A stretch of 45,112 nucleotides of DNA from Proteobacteria bacterium UBA5122. Lineage in GTDB: Bacteria; Pseudomonadota; Gammaproteobacteria; Tenderiales; Tenderiaceae. A program made the position numbers and the translations under genes. The stretch covers positions 70,740-115,851 of the forward strand of contig DHYU01000007.1 of NCBI GenBank assembly GCA_002415485.1, written 5' to 3'. Position 1 is the first letter of the stretch; every line of letters begins with the position of its first letter. Positions 6,366 to 15,308 of the stretch are shown piece by piece. The notes under the pieces are model-generated. The model worked only from the letters and a program-made list of their open reading frames with translations. It did no database searches and was not told where the DNA came from.

Positions 6366-8375
6366 ATGCCAGTTGTTTGGCGTCGTACATCATATGCGCA
6401 GTTAATACTGTGTACATCTATATTGCCACTGGAGAGTGTGCTTGCTGAGGGTGTGATGCCCACGCTGGAGCAGGTGGTGGTGACGGGCACCCGGACTGAA
6501 AAGTCTGTGCTCGAAACGCCTGTGCGTACCGAAGTCATTTCCAGACAAGAAATCCAACAACACCATGCACGCGATGCCAAAGAGGCCTTGGAAAATCTGC
6601 CTGGGGTCATTCTACGACGCAATCTGAAAAATGGTTATGGCGTATGGCTTCAGGGTTTTGATGCCGACCGGGTATTGGTCTTGATTGATGGTGAACCATT
6701 GACGGCCAGTACAGGTTCGGCCGTTGATCTCACACAGATTGCCACTACTGATATTGAAAGAATCGAGGTGGTGAAGGGAGCGACCGCGGCTTTGTATGGT
6801 AGCTCTGCGATGGGAGGTGTGATCAATATCATCACGCGCAGATCTCCGGAACCACTCAGTTATCAATTCACCATGGATGTCGGTAGCTATGACGATGAAT
6901 ATGTGGAAGAGAGCAGTGGGCCAGCTGAGCGCCATGTATCAGGCGGCGTGAATATCAATCGTGATGCGTGGTCAATAGGTGCTAGCGCGAGTCTGCGTCA
7001 GAGCGGTGGCTTCGACCTGGATAGATCGACGTTTGAATCCGAGGGTGTGGAAGGAGATAAGGGTAATATCGATCTGCGAGCAACCTATCATCTAAACGAA
7101 AATGCGGAATTATTTGTAGCACCGAAGTACTACTGGGAAACGGTAGAGCTGAATATGGAACCGTTGTTTTTTCCCGGCGTGGGTAACGTCAATCGGGTAC
7201 GTCGCGCGGATTCAGAACGACATCATACTACTTTAGGTGGTGAATATCGGAATCAGGACGGTGGTCGTTGGAAGGGTTGGTTGGTATTGGATCAATGGCA
7301 TGACCTAACCCAGCAAGATGTGATTGCAACGTCAAGCGTCGATCAGCAACGCAGTGCCGACATGGAGCTCTATCGTGCAGAACTACAGTGGGATAAGCCA
7401 CTGGGCAATAAACATCTGCTTACCACAGGATTCATGAGTGGCTATGAGACCCTACAGCAGGATAAGCAAGAGCAAGGAAAGTCGGTACAGGAAATAGAAG
7501 GTGCTTACCGTCGCAATCATGAGTTTTACATACAAGATGACATCTTGCTGAATGACTACTGGGAGCTGGTTCCAGGCTTGCGTTTGCAGGATGACAGCGA
7601 TTTTGGTTTTTATTCCACGCCCAAGATAAATGCATTGTGGCATCCGGACTGGTTTGATAACACCACCACCAACATACGCCTCAGTTATGGTAAAGGCTAT
7701 CGGGTTCCAAATCTGAAAGAACGTTTCTACGAGTTTGATCATCGTTCTTTGGGGTATGTGATGCGTGGCAATCGTGATCTTCGTCCTGAAAAGTCAGACA
7801 GTTATCAACTTGGTATTGAGCTGGCGGAGTCGACGCGTTATCGCATGGATGCCAGCCTGTTTTATAACCGTATTCATGACTTGATCGAACGCGAATTTAG
7901 TCATAACGAAGGTGCGATAGGCGTATACAACTACCAAAACATCACCCAGGCCAAAACTCAGGGCGCAGAGACGACGTTTAACTTTTCCTTGTCGCCTAAT
8001 CTGGGGCTTAAAGGCGGTCTGACTTATTTAAGTTCTAAAGACCTGAGTAGCAATACTCCGCTGCCTTATCGGCCGAAGTGGTCAATGAAGCTGTCTACTA
8101 ATTACATATTCCATTCATGGCGCACGCATCTTGCGATAGGCGCCACCCATCAACGTGACGAAGTGGTGCCCAGCGATTTGGAAGGCACAGCCTTGGTTGA
8201 TGCCCCGAGTTGGACACAGTTGGATGCCAAGATTAATCAGCCTATAGGTGAATCACTGACTCTGTTTGCCGGGGTGGACAATATTGGAAATCAACACAGG
8301 GATACAAATCAGATAGCTGATAGTCGGCCATTGTCGCCGCGCTATATCTATTTTGGATTTCGTTACGAAGATTGA
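6366..8375 (+). CDS. hmuR: TonB-dependent outer-membrane receptor, heme/iron-complex type (HmuR-like)
   Basis: The product is 669 residues. The signal peptide is followed by the TonB box region L-E-Q-V-V-V-T-G-T-R. A plug domain contains E-A-L-E-N-L-P-G-V, V-L-V-L-I-D-G-E-P, I-E-R-I-E-V-V-K-G and S-A-M-G-G-V-I-N-I-I-T. A beta barrel follows with the usual C-terminal strands (L-S-P-R-Y-I-Y-F-G-F-R). It imports a large iron complex across the outer membrane using TonB energy. HemP before it and a HmuY-like lipoprotein after it make heme the likely substrate. The ATG at 6366 is chosen because GGGAGG precedes it; a GTG at 6342 is also in frame. The exact substrate cannot be read from sequence. 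Confidence 0.88.
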   Translation: MPVVWRRTSYAQLILCTSILPLESVLAEGVMPTLEQVVVTGTRTEKSVLETPVRTEVISRQEIQQHHARDAKEALENLPGVILRRNLKNGYGVWLQGFDADRVLVLIDGEPLTASTGSAVDLTQIATTDIERIEVVKGATAALYGSSAMGGVINIITRRSPEPLSYQFTMDVGSYDDEYVEESSGPAERHVSGGVNINRDAWSIGASASLRQSGGFDLDRSTFESEGVEGDKGNIDLRATYHLNENAELFVAPKYYWETVELNMEPLFFPGVGNVNRVRRADSERHHTTLGGEYRNQDGGRWKGWLVLDQWHDLTQQDVIATSSVDQQRSADMELYRAELQWDKPLGNKHLLTTGFMSGYETLQQDKQEQGKSVQEIEGAYRRNHEFYIQDDILLNDYWELVPGLRLQDDSDFGFYSTPKINALWHPDWFDNTTTNIRLSYGKGYRVPNLKERFYEFDHRSLGYVMRGNRDLRPEKSDSYQLGIELAESTRYRMDASLFYNRIHDLIEREFSHNEGAIGVYNYQNITQAKTQGAETTFNFSLSPNLGLKGGLTYLSSKDLSSNTPLPYRPKWSMKLSTNYIFHSWRTHLAIGATHQRDEVVPSDLEGTALVDAPSWTQLDAKINQPIGESLTLFAGVDNIGNQHRDTNQIADSRPLSPRYIYFGFRYED

Positions 8376-8393
8376 TTAACTCATGGGAGATGA

Positions 8394-9596
8394 ATGATGG
8401 ACTATGCACATAAAAAAATATTTAAGCCGGCCGTGATTGCGCTTGGGGTGTCGATGTTGATGGCTTGTGGCAGCGGCGGGGGTGGTGGTAATGATAATGG
8501 TCATGGCCATGGCCCCGGGCCGGTGGATGAGGCCGATGTGGGTGGTGGCGACACATCAGGAATAATGACTGTCCGGTTGAATGCAACTGCTGGGGGTTTG
8601 GGCGCTGCCCCTGGTGATCCTGAGAACAAATTTACTTATTTCAGTTTAAAAACTGGAAAAGTGATTGATATCAGTGATGAAGACTCAAAGAGTTCCACTG
8701 ACTGGGATATCGCATTCAAAAGAACCAATATCAAGCTGAATGGTGGCGTATCCGGCCCAGGTGATGTGCAGGGGGCTGTGGCCGACTCTCAGGATGAATA
8801 CTATGACGACAGTGGTGATGCCAATACATCGGTGTTCCTCAATGCAACGGCTGCCAATGAGTTGGCATCCATTCAGGCGGTATCTGCCGTCAGTGATCTG
8901 GACTTTGAAAGTGATCGGAATATAGCGGCCATTGTCGGTGGCTATGGTGACCAAAGCATGTGGTCGTACGATCCATTGACGCACAAGGTGAGCGCTGTAC
9001 CTGAGCGCTGGTTTGTAGTGCGTTCCGCTGGCGGTGATAGTTATGCCAAGCTACATGCGACCAACCTTGTGCGAACCGCAACCCGCGATATCACCCTTGA
9101 ACTTTTTGTACAGGGTGTCGGGGAATCAGCATTCTCTGCTACTGCATTAACGCCCACATTCTCGTTGCCATTGGCAGGCGGGGCTGTGTGTTATGACTTT
9201 GATACCAACACAAATCTGGACTGCTCGGATCATAATTGGGATATCAAGGTTGAATATGCAGATCGTATGTACAACGTCTGGACCAATGGTGGTGTTTCCG
9301 GTGCTGGGGAAGGGGCAGCGCTCGGCCCGGTATCTGACATCGATAGTTATGTGAGCGGAACCTTGCTGAGTAGTGGTCGTGATTATAGTGCGATGTACAG
9401 AAAAGATAGTGTCGGCGGAGTGTTCGTTGACAACTCCTGGTACGAATATGGTCTGCAAGGTGCTCATAAACTTTGGCCAAATTATCGGGTATATGCGATC
9501 AAAGATTCCGATCATGAATATGCATTGCAAATACTGAGCTTTTACGATGAGGCAGGTACCAGCGGCATGATTAGCTTTCGCTATAAACCTTTATAA
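8394..9596 (+). CDS. hmuY: HmuY-like heme-binding lipoprotein with two tandem HmuY domains
   Basis: The product is 400 residues. A lipoprotein signal ends L-M-A-C (Cys 25), followed by a Gly/His-rich linker (G-N-D-N-G-H-G-H-G-P-G-P). Residues 75-235 contain F-S-L-K-T-G-K-V-I, then T-D-W-D-I-A-F-K-R, L-N-G-G-V-S-G-P-G, and later Y-A-K-L-H-A-T-N. The same order recurs in residues 255-400: C-Y-D-F-D-T, N-W-D-I-K-V-E, T-N-G-G-V-S-G-A-G, Y-A-L-Q-I-L-S-F-Y and I-S-F-R-Y-K. These are the marks of HmuY, the hemophore of Porphyromonas, which normally has one such domain of about 200 residues. It probably captures heme at the cell surface and hands it to the receptor encoded just upstream. Heme ligands were not assigned. 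Confidence 0.85.
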   Translation: MMDYAHKKIFKPAVIALGVSMLMACGSGGGGGNDNGHGHGPGPVDEADVGGGDTSGIMTVRLNATAGGLGAAPGDPENKFTYFSLKTGKVIDISDEDSKSSTDWDIAFKRTNIKLNGGVSGPGDVQGAVADSQDEYYDDSGDANTSVFLNATAANELASIQAVSAVSDLDFESDRNIAAIVGGYGDQSMWSYDPLTHKVSAVPERWFVVRSAGGDSYAKLHATNLVRTATRDITLELFVQGVGESAFSATALTPTFSLPLAGGAVCYDFDTNTNLDCSDHNWDIKVEYADRMYNVWTNGGVSGAGEGAALGPVSDIDSYVSGTLLSSGRDYSAMYRKDSVGGVFVDNSWYEYGLQGAHKLWPNYRVYAIKDSDHEYALQILSFYDEAGTSGMISFRYKPL

Positions 9597-9681
9597 CGAA
9601 TAAGACATATCTCTGGGATGTTCAACTTGCGCATCTACTCGTTGCTTGAGTGGTTTCTATTTATATCTTAGTGGAGGTTGT

Positions 9682-10239
9682 ATGAACGCAGCTTACATAG
9701 AAGGTTTGATGTATCAAGTATCAGGTTTATTGCTGACACCGGTATTGATCGTGATAACCGTTTTGTTCTTCTATTCATTTTTTGTGCTGGGTTGTTTTGG
9801 TGCCCAGGCGTGGCAGCGCAAGAGGAATGGAATTCAATATCGACAGTTGATTATGTCGATGAGATCGGAAATTCCATCCATGAGAGCCAGGCCAGTGAAG
9901 GGGTTTGGTTTGTTCAGTTATTACCAGGGGAACCGGGATCTTAGCTTGGATGATCTGGAAATATTTGCCTTGAAACAATTGGAAAAACAGCGCGTGGTAA
10001 CCAGGGTCGCACCTATGCTCGGTCTGGTGGCGACGATGATCCCGATGGGGCCGGCACTGAAGTCGCTGGCGGACGGAAATATACAGGGGATCAGTGAAAA
10101 CCTGATTGTGGCGTTTGCTGCTGTGGTGTTTGGTTTGGTTGCTGCATCTATTACGTTTTGGACGGCCAGCGTTAAAAAGCGATGGTATGCGGTAGAGCTG
10201 AATGATTTGCAGCCATGTATCGCAGGTAAGGATGGTTGA
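9682..10239 (+). CDS. MotA/TolQ/ExbB-type proton channel protein
   Basis: The product is 185 residues. One membrane helix lies near residues 13-38. After a cytoplasmic segment come two helices in the conserved ExbB/TolQ core (R-V-A-P-M-L-G-L-V-A-T-M-I-P-M-G, then A-F-A-A-V-V-F-G-L-V-A-A). ExbB-type proteins form the stator channel that lets protons drive work in the periplasm or outer membrane. The start at 9682 follows GTGGAGG. The gene overlaps or abuts the DUF2149 gene, and both precede the CobN-like gene. This matches the channel partner of the HmuS system rather than a general TonB complex. A gene order like that of Porphyromonas hmu supports the role; the coupling itself is inferred. 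Confidence 0.87.
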   Translation: MNAAYIEGLMYQVSGLLLTPVLIVITVLFFYSFFVLGCFGAQAWQRKRNGIQYRQLIMSMRSEIPSMRARPVKGFGLFSYYQGNRDLSLDDLEIFALKQLEKQRVVTRVAPMLGLVATMIPMGPALKSLADGNIQGISENLIVAFAAVVFGLVAASITFWTASVKKRWYAVELNDLQPCIAGKDG

Positions 10240-10241
10240 TT

Positions 10242-10550
10242 GTGAAGCGTTTACTTGAAGACGATGAATCACTAAATCCGATGTTGTCGGTGGCAAATCT
10301 GGTGGATGTATTTCTGGTGGTGATCGCTGCACTGTTGATTGCGATTGCCCAAAACCCTATGAACCCATTTACCGAGCAGGATGTGGTGGTCATCAAAAAT
10401 GCGGGTCAGCCCAACATGGAGATGTTCATCAAAGATGGTGAAAAGATTGAGCACTACAAGTCTACAGGGGAGATAGGTCAGGGAGAAGGGGCGAAGGCGG
10501 GGGTGGCCTATCGTATGAATGATGGAACCATGATCTATGTGCCCGAATAA
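10242..10550 (+). CDS. DUF2149-like membrane protein, ExbD-like partner
   Basis: The product is 102 residues from the GTG at 10242; a TTG at 10236 overlapping the previous stop is an alternative. A short acidic N-terminus (L-L-E-D-D-E-S-L-N-P-M) leads into one membrane helix (V-A-N-L-V-D-V-F-L-V-V-I-A-A-L-L-I-A-I-A). A small periplasmic domain rich in polar residues follows. This is the layout of DUF2149 proteins and of ExbD: a single anchor with an Asp in the helix (here V-D-V-F), then a periplasmic part. It probably pairs with the ExbB-like protein as the second stator subunit and works with the CobN-like protein encoded 105 bases further on. Confidence 0.83.
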   Translation: MKRLLEDDESLNPMLSVANLVDVFLVVIAALLIAIAQNPMNPFTEQDVVVIKNAGQPNMEMFIKDGEKIEHYKSTGEIGQGEGAKAGVAYRMNDGTMIYVPE

Positions 10551-10654
10551 GGTTGTTGTTACCGGAGGTGGCTGTGCGGCGTTTTTTTTAAAATCTATGC
10601 ATGCCAAGTGGTGTTGGATTGTTAGTTTAAAATCATTGATTAGAGAATGAAGTC

Positions 10655-13600
10655 ATGATCATAAAGTTTATATTTGTAGTCTTTTCACTAATGGCTATTC
10701 CTTGCTTTTGGATGTCGGCATCAGCGAATGACAAGGCAGTGTTGGTGCTGGCGACGAATCATGTGAGCAAGGCCAAGCTGGAGTTGTTTAGCCAGTTGGC
10801 AGGCGAAAAGAATATTAAAGTTGATTATGAGTTCTTGCGTGACCTGGATGAAGGGGCGGATATTGCAACCTTGGTATTGCCTTATGACTTGGTCATTTTT
10901 GACTCAATGAGTGGGCGTGAGGCGGCAGAGGAATATGCCCATCTCGAATCATTGGTTCGAGAAGACGGTCGTCGCCTGTACGTGCCCATTAAGATAACGA
11001 CAGAGACTCCGCTACGCAAAGGCATCGATGCTGAGCAGGCGACAACACTGTACGACTATTATTATAACGGAGGGGAGGAGAACCTGCGTCGTTTGGCAAC
11101 ATACTTGTCGAATCAGGTGTTCTCGACAGCACAAGAGCAGGTGCTGCCGCCCATCGTGTTCCCGGCGGTAGGTATTTATCACCCTCGTTATGAGGGGTTG
11201 GTCTTCAATACGATTCAAGAGTACAAGGAGTGGATTGGTGCCAGGGACGGCAATTTTTCAATCGGTATCGCCTTGTCTCGTGAAACCATTGCCTCTGGTG
11301 AAACGCATATCAACGATGAGTTGATTGCCGGTGTGGAACGCATAGGTGGGCTGGCGGTTCCATTTTACTATTCAGGATACCGTTCTGGTGAGTACATCGA
11401 ACTGTTAAAAGAAGATGGGCATGTTGCTGTCGATAATATTATCAATACGCGGGTGATGCATTGGGCAGAAAACCGTCGCAGTGAATATGAACAGCTGGGT
11501 GTGCCGGTGTTGCAGGTGTTGCCTTATACCCGAGGTGACCAGGAAAAATGGGAAGGCGATCAGGCGGGGATTCCGGCACAAGCGACACCTTTCTATTTAA
11601 CCAAGCCAGAAATCGCCGGGGCCATAGATCCGATCGTTATATCTGCCAGGGACCGTCAGACCGCGCCCAAGACGATCGATTATCAGCTCAATAGTGTCAT
11701 CAATAAGGCCGTGAACCTGGCCAAACTAAAACATATGGATAATGCTGATAAACGCGTCGCCATTATGTTTTACAACTACCCGCCCGGCGAGAAAAATGCC
11801 GGTGCTTCATTTTTGAATATCCCCACCAGTCTGGCCTCGATCTTTCGTGCATTGAAAGATGATGGCTATACGCTGGAGAAAAAGGAAGAGCGGTGGTTTA
11901 TTGAGCGTGCGGATTTGATGCTCAGACCTTTCTATCGTGATATGAAATATGAACAGTTGCCCGGCTTGGGTGAGGCCGATGGCGCAGCGGGTCTGCTTCC
12001 TGTGTCTGCGTATCGGCTATGGTATGAAACCCTGCCAGAACCGACTCGACTTGAAATCGAAAACAGGTGGGGTCAACCGGAAGAGAGTTTTAGTGTCGTT
12101 GAATTTGATGGCCAACTGCAGTTCATCATTCCGCGTTCCATCTCAGGTAACGTCGTCGTGTTGCCGCAGCCGCCGCGTGGCAATGATTCAGACGTCGAGC
12201 GCTCTATTTACCACAACATGACCGTGCCGATCAGTCATCATTATCTGGCTGTTTATTATTACGTGCGCGAAAAATTCGGTGTCGATGCCATCGTACACTT
12301 GGGTACGCACGGTTCTCAAGAATGGTTGCCGGGCAAGGAGCGCGGACTATCGTTATTTGATCATGGCAATCTGGCGGTGGGAGATGTGCCCGTGGTCTAC
12401 CCGTTTATTATGGATAACGTTGGTGAGGCCTTACAGACCAAGCGTCGTGGGCGGGCAACGGTGATTAGTCATCTTACTCCGCCGTTTGCGAAAAGCGGCC
12501 TGTATGCCGAGCTGCTAGACCTGCAATCACTGATTCACCAATACCGGGAGATGGATGAGGGCGGTGTTAAAACACAGACCAAACAGTCACTGATTGATGC
12601 CGTAGTCGAGCGTAATATTCATGCGGACTTGGGCTGGGACGAGAGCGAGATAAATCTCCAGTTTGATCGTTTTATATCAGAGTTACACGATTATTTGAGC
12701 GCGCTCAATTCTGAAAATCAGCCCTTGGGGATGCATACCTTCGGCATGGTGCCTGATGAAGAACATCTTGTATCGACACTGGTGCAGATGATGGGTGATC
12801 GGCTGGGACCCGCTGCGGAACGCTGGTTGCAAGATTATTCACCGCAGGCAGTTGCTTCAGGATCTGGTGAAAGTGCCACGCCTGTTAATACGAAGTCTAT
12901 CAATGAGATCTATGATTACCGTGAGATTAAACACTCGGCCGAATTCCAAGTTGTCAGACACTTTATTACCGGCGATGGTGATATAGACGCCATTGCCGAC
13001 AGTGAGCTGCAGTCACTGATGCGTGAAGTTGATGCGCACTATCAAAATTTTCATGGCATAGAAGAGCATAGTGCGTTTCTAGAGGCCTTGTCTGGCCGCT
13101 ACGTCAGCAGCGGTACGGGTGGAGACCCGATACGTTCACCGGAGGCGCTGCCATCGGGCAAGAACCTATATGGATTCGATCCGGGCAAGGTCCCAAGCCC
13201 GGAAGCATGGGAGGTCGGTAAGACCTTGATGGCCGATTTGATAGATAACTATTTTAATCAACACGGCGAGTTTCCGGATAAGTTGTCGTTTTCCATGTGG
13301 TCCATCGAAACCATGCGCCATCATGGTGTGGTAGAGGCGCAAGTGATGTATGCCATGGGTGTACGTCCGGTTTGGAGTGAAGGTGGCCGGGTAACGGGCA
13401 CAGAGATTATTCCTTACAGCGAATTGAAACGTCCGCGCATCGATGTGGTGATCTCTGCCACAGGCCTTTACCGTGATGCCTTTCCCAACGTCATGATGTT
13501 GTTGTCGCAGGCGGTGGAGAGTGTGGCTCAGATAAAAGAAGACAATAACTTTGTCTATCGCCACACACAGCGAATAAAACAAGAGCTATTGGCGGAGGGA

Positions 13601-14836
13601 GTGGATGAGGCGCAGGCAGATACCTTGTCCACCATACGCGTGTTTTCCAATGAGAGCGGTAACTATGGCACGAACCTGGCGAGTGCGACATTGGCCTCTG
13701 ATACCTGGGACGGAGATGCAAAGCTCGCCAATTTGTATCTGTCGCGCATGGGTTTCTTTTATGGCAATGACGAAACGCTGTGGAGCCAAAAGCTCGCCGA
13801 TATCGATTTGTTTGCCAAGAACCTGACCGGCACCGATGTCACGGTCTTTTCCCGTTCGTCCAATCTATATGGCATGTTAACCAGTGATGATCCGTTCCAA
13901 TATATGGGCGGGATTTCACTGGCAGTACGTCATCTCGATGGCGCATCGCCCGAGATGTATATCTCCAATCTGCGTGACCCGGATAATAACCGATCAGAAC
14001 CGATGGGGCGTTTTTTGGCCAGCGAGTTGCGTACCCGTCAGTTCCATCCGCAATGGATAGAGGCGATGCAGGCAGAGGGTTATGCCGGCACGCTGACCAT
14101 GCTGGATGTGTTGAACAACTTTTGGGGCTGGCAGGTCGTCGACCCTGACAATGTGCGCGACGACCAATGGCAGGATTTCTTTGAGATCTATGTGCAGGAT
14201 AAATACGACATGAATATGCGTGAATGGTTCGAAGAGCACAACGCCCACGCACTGGCACAGAAGATAGAACGCATGTTGGAGGCCGCACGTAAAGAGTATT
14301 GGGATGCCAGTGAAGAAACGATAAAAGAGCTGGTCAAAACCTATCAGGAGTTAGCACAGCAGTTTGATGTGGTGTCTAAGAACAAGGCATTTAACGAATA
14401 CATGGAACCGTATACCGCCGGTTTTGGATTGGCGGCACCGCTGGTCAGTGCTGAATCAGCAGCGAATGATGTGGCCGAAGCCGAGCCTGCAAATACAGCA
14501 GCAGTTCAGCAGGTGACAGGGCAGAAGATGGAACAAGTGGCTCAACAGGAAGTGAGCAAGGACTATAGCGCATATTATTGGTTGCTCTTGGTAGGCCTGT
14601 TCTTTGTCGCCGGGGTAATATATCAACTCGCCCCGTGGCAACAGCGTAAAAACGATACGCCTGATGACCCGGATCAAGGCTCTGGTGTAACGCGTTCGCA
14701 CGTGCCAGTCGATGGTGTCGCTGCCTGTATATCACCCATGCATACCGCAGAACCCAATGGCCGGATGATCAACATGCGGGTGAAGAAATTTACGATGGCG
14801 TTGCGTCTGGGGTCTCGTAAGCAAGGGACTGGTTAG
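10655..14836 (+). CDS. hmuS: CobN-like chelatase-family protein of HmuS type, predicted periplasmic and membrane-anchored
   Basis: The product is 1393 residues. A signal peptide ends S-A-S-A before N-D-K-A-V. The long body has the CobN/Mg-chelatase H-subunit motifs, among them H-L-G-T-H-G-S-Q-E-W-L-P-G-K (about 548-561), S-F-S-M-W-S-I-E-T-M-R-H-H-G, and P-R-I-D-V-V-I-S-A-T-G-L-Y-R-D-A-F-P. A membrane helix (W-L-L-L-V-G-L-F-F-V-A-G-V-I-Y) lies near 1306-1327, followed by a basic cytoplasmic tail. CobN itself inserts cobalt in the cytoplasm. HmuS relatives in heme operons are reported to remove iron from heme. The signal peptide and C-terminal anchor place the catalytic body in the periplasm. 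Context argues for heme dechelation here; cobalamin synthesis is unlikely because no cob genes or CobS/CobT partners are nearby. Confidence 0.86.
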   Translation: MIIKFIFVVFSLMAIPCFWMSASANDKAVLVLATNHVSKAKLELFSQLAGEKNIKVDYEFLRDLDEGADIATLVLPYDLVIFDSMSGREAAEEYAHLESLVREDGRRLYVPIKITTETPLRKGIDAEQATTLYDYYYNGGEENLRRLATYLSNQVFSTAQEQVLPPIVFPAVGIYHPRYEGLVFNTIQEYKEWIGARDGNFSIGIALSRETIASGETHINDELIAGVERIGGLAVPFYYSGYRSGEYIELLKEDGHVAVDNIINTRVMHWAENRRSEYEQLGVPVLQVLPYTRGDQEKWEGDQAGIPAQATPFYLTKPEIAGAIDPIVISARDRQTAPKTIDYQLNSVINKAVNLAKLKHMDNADKRVAIMFYNYPPGEKNAGASFLNIPTSLASIFRALKDDGYTLEKKEERWFIERADLMLRPFYRDMKYEQLPGLGEADGAAGLLPVSAYRLWYETLPEPTRLEIENRWGQPEESFSVVEFDGQLQFIIPRSISGNVVVLPQPPRGNDSDVERSIYHNMTVPISHHYLAVYYYVREKFGVDAIVHLGTHGSQEWLPGKERGLSLFDHGNLAVGDVPVVYPFIMDNVGEALQTKRRGRATVISHLTPPFAKSGLYAELLDLQSLIHQYREMDEGGVKTQTKQSLIDAVVERNIHADLGWDESEINLQFDRFISELHDYLSALNSENQPLGMHTFGMVPDEEHLVSTLVQMMGDRLGPAAERWLQDYSPQAVASGSGESATPVNTKSINEIYDYREIKHSAEFQVVRHFITGDGDIDAIADSELQSLMREVDAHYQNFHGIEEHSAFLEALSGRYVSSGTGGDPIRSPEALPSGKNLYGFDPGKVPSPEAWEVGKTLMADLIDNYFNQHGEFPDKLSFSMWSIETMRHHGVVEAQVMYAMGVRPVWSEGGRVTGTEIIPYSELKRPRIDVVISATGLYRDAFPNVMMLLSQAVESVAQIKEDNNFVYRHTQRIKQELLAEGVDEAQADTLSTIRVFSNESGNYGTNLASATLASDTWDGDAKLANLYLSRMGFFYGNDETLWSQKLADIDLFAKNLTGTDVTVFSRSSNLYGMLTSDDPFQYMGGISLAVRHLDGASPEMYISNLRDPDNNRSEPMGRFLASELRTRQFHPQWIEAMQAEGYAGTLTMLDVLNNFWGWQVVDPDNVRDDQWQDFFEIYVQDKYDMNMREWFEEHNAHALAQKIERMLEAARKEYWDASEETIKELVKTYQELAQQFDVVSKNKAFNEYMEPYTAGFGLAAPLVSAESAANDVAEAEPANTAAVQQVTGQKMEQVAQQEVSKDYSAYYWLLLVGLFFVAGVIYQLAPWQQRKNDTPDDPDQGSGVTRSHVPVDGVAACISPMHTAEPNGRMINMRVKKFTMALRLGSRKQGTG

Positions 14837-14896
14837 GGGGAAGGAGCATGGACCATCGTTTTCCAGATTTAACAAAGAACGATGCGAGATGAGAGA

Positions 14897-15175
14897 TTAG
14901 TCCCGAAAATAGACCACCACTAAATGAAAGCCAAACTGGCTCTTGATCGGGCCGTGGACCTGGTGGGTGGCCTTTTTAAAGATCACGGTCTCGATCGGTT
15001 TTACCAATTGCCCCGGCCGCACCTCGCCCAGGTCGCCGCCTTTTTTACCTGACGGGCAGGTGGAGTGTTTTTTCGCCAGCTTGGCGAAGTCTTCGCCTCT
15101 ATCCAGGCGCTGCTTTATGTCTTCGGCTTCCTGTTTGGTCTTGACCAGGATGTGTTTGGCCATGGCGGTGGGCAT
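14897..15175 (-). CDS. ppiC: Parvulin-type peptidyl-prolyl cis-trans isomerase C
   Basis: The product is 92 residues, the length of E. coli PpiC. It is a single parvulin domain: H-I-L-V-K, D-F-A-K-L-A-K-K-H-S-T-C-P-S-G, K-G-G-D-L-G, and Q-F-G-F-H-L at the C-terminus. There is no signal peptide, so it acts in the cytoplasm on prolyl bonds during folding. The ATG at 15175 is preferred because an AAGGAA site precedes it and the length before H-I-L-V-K fits the family; the ATG at 15163 is an alternative. It is a lone gene, transcribed toward the end of hmuS and divergent from pepD. Confidence 0.95.
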   Translation of the reverse strand: MPTAMAKHILVKTKQEAEDIKQRLDRGEDFAKLAKKHSTCPSGKKGGDLGEVRPGQLVKPIETVIFKKATHQVHGPIKSQFGFHLVVVYFRD

Positions 15176-15308
15176 GGGGCGTTCCTTTGCGGGTGGGTGT
15201 GGGCATTATACGCAGGTTGTTTGGTGGTGATGGCACCGTGCGTAGGGGATCTATGGTAAAAATAGCGCTTTGATTTTTACCACCATCTCTTCACATGAAG
15301 GATACTCC

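Noticed and set aside
10655..14836. Cobaltochelatase CobN for vitamin B12 synthesis
   Set aside because: The signal peptide, C-terminal anchor and heme-operon context argue against it, and no cob genes are nearby.
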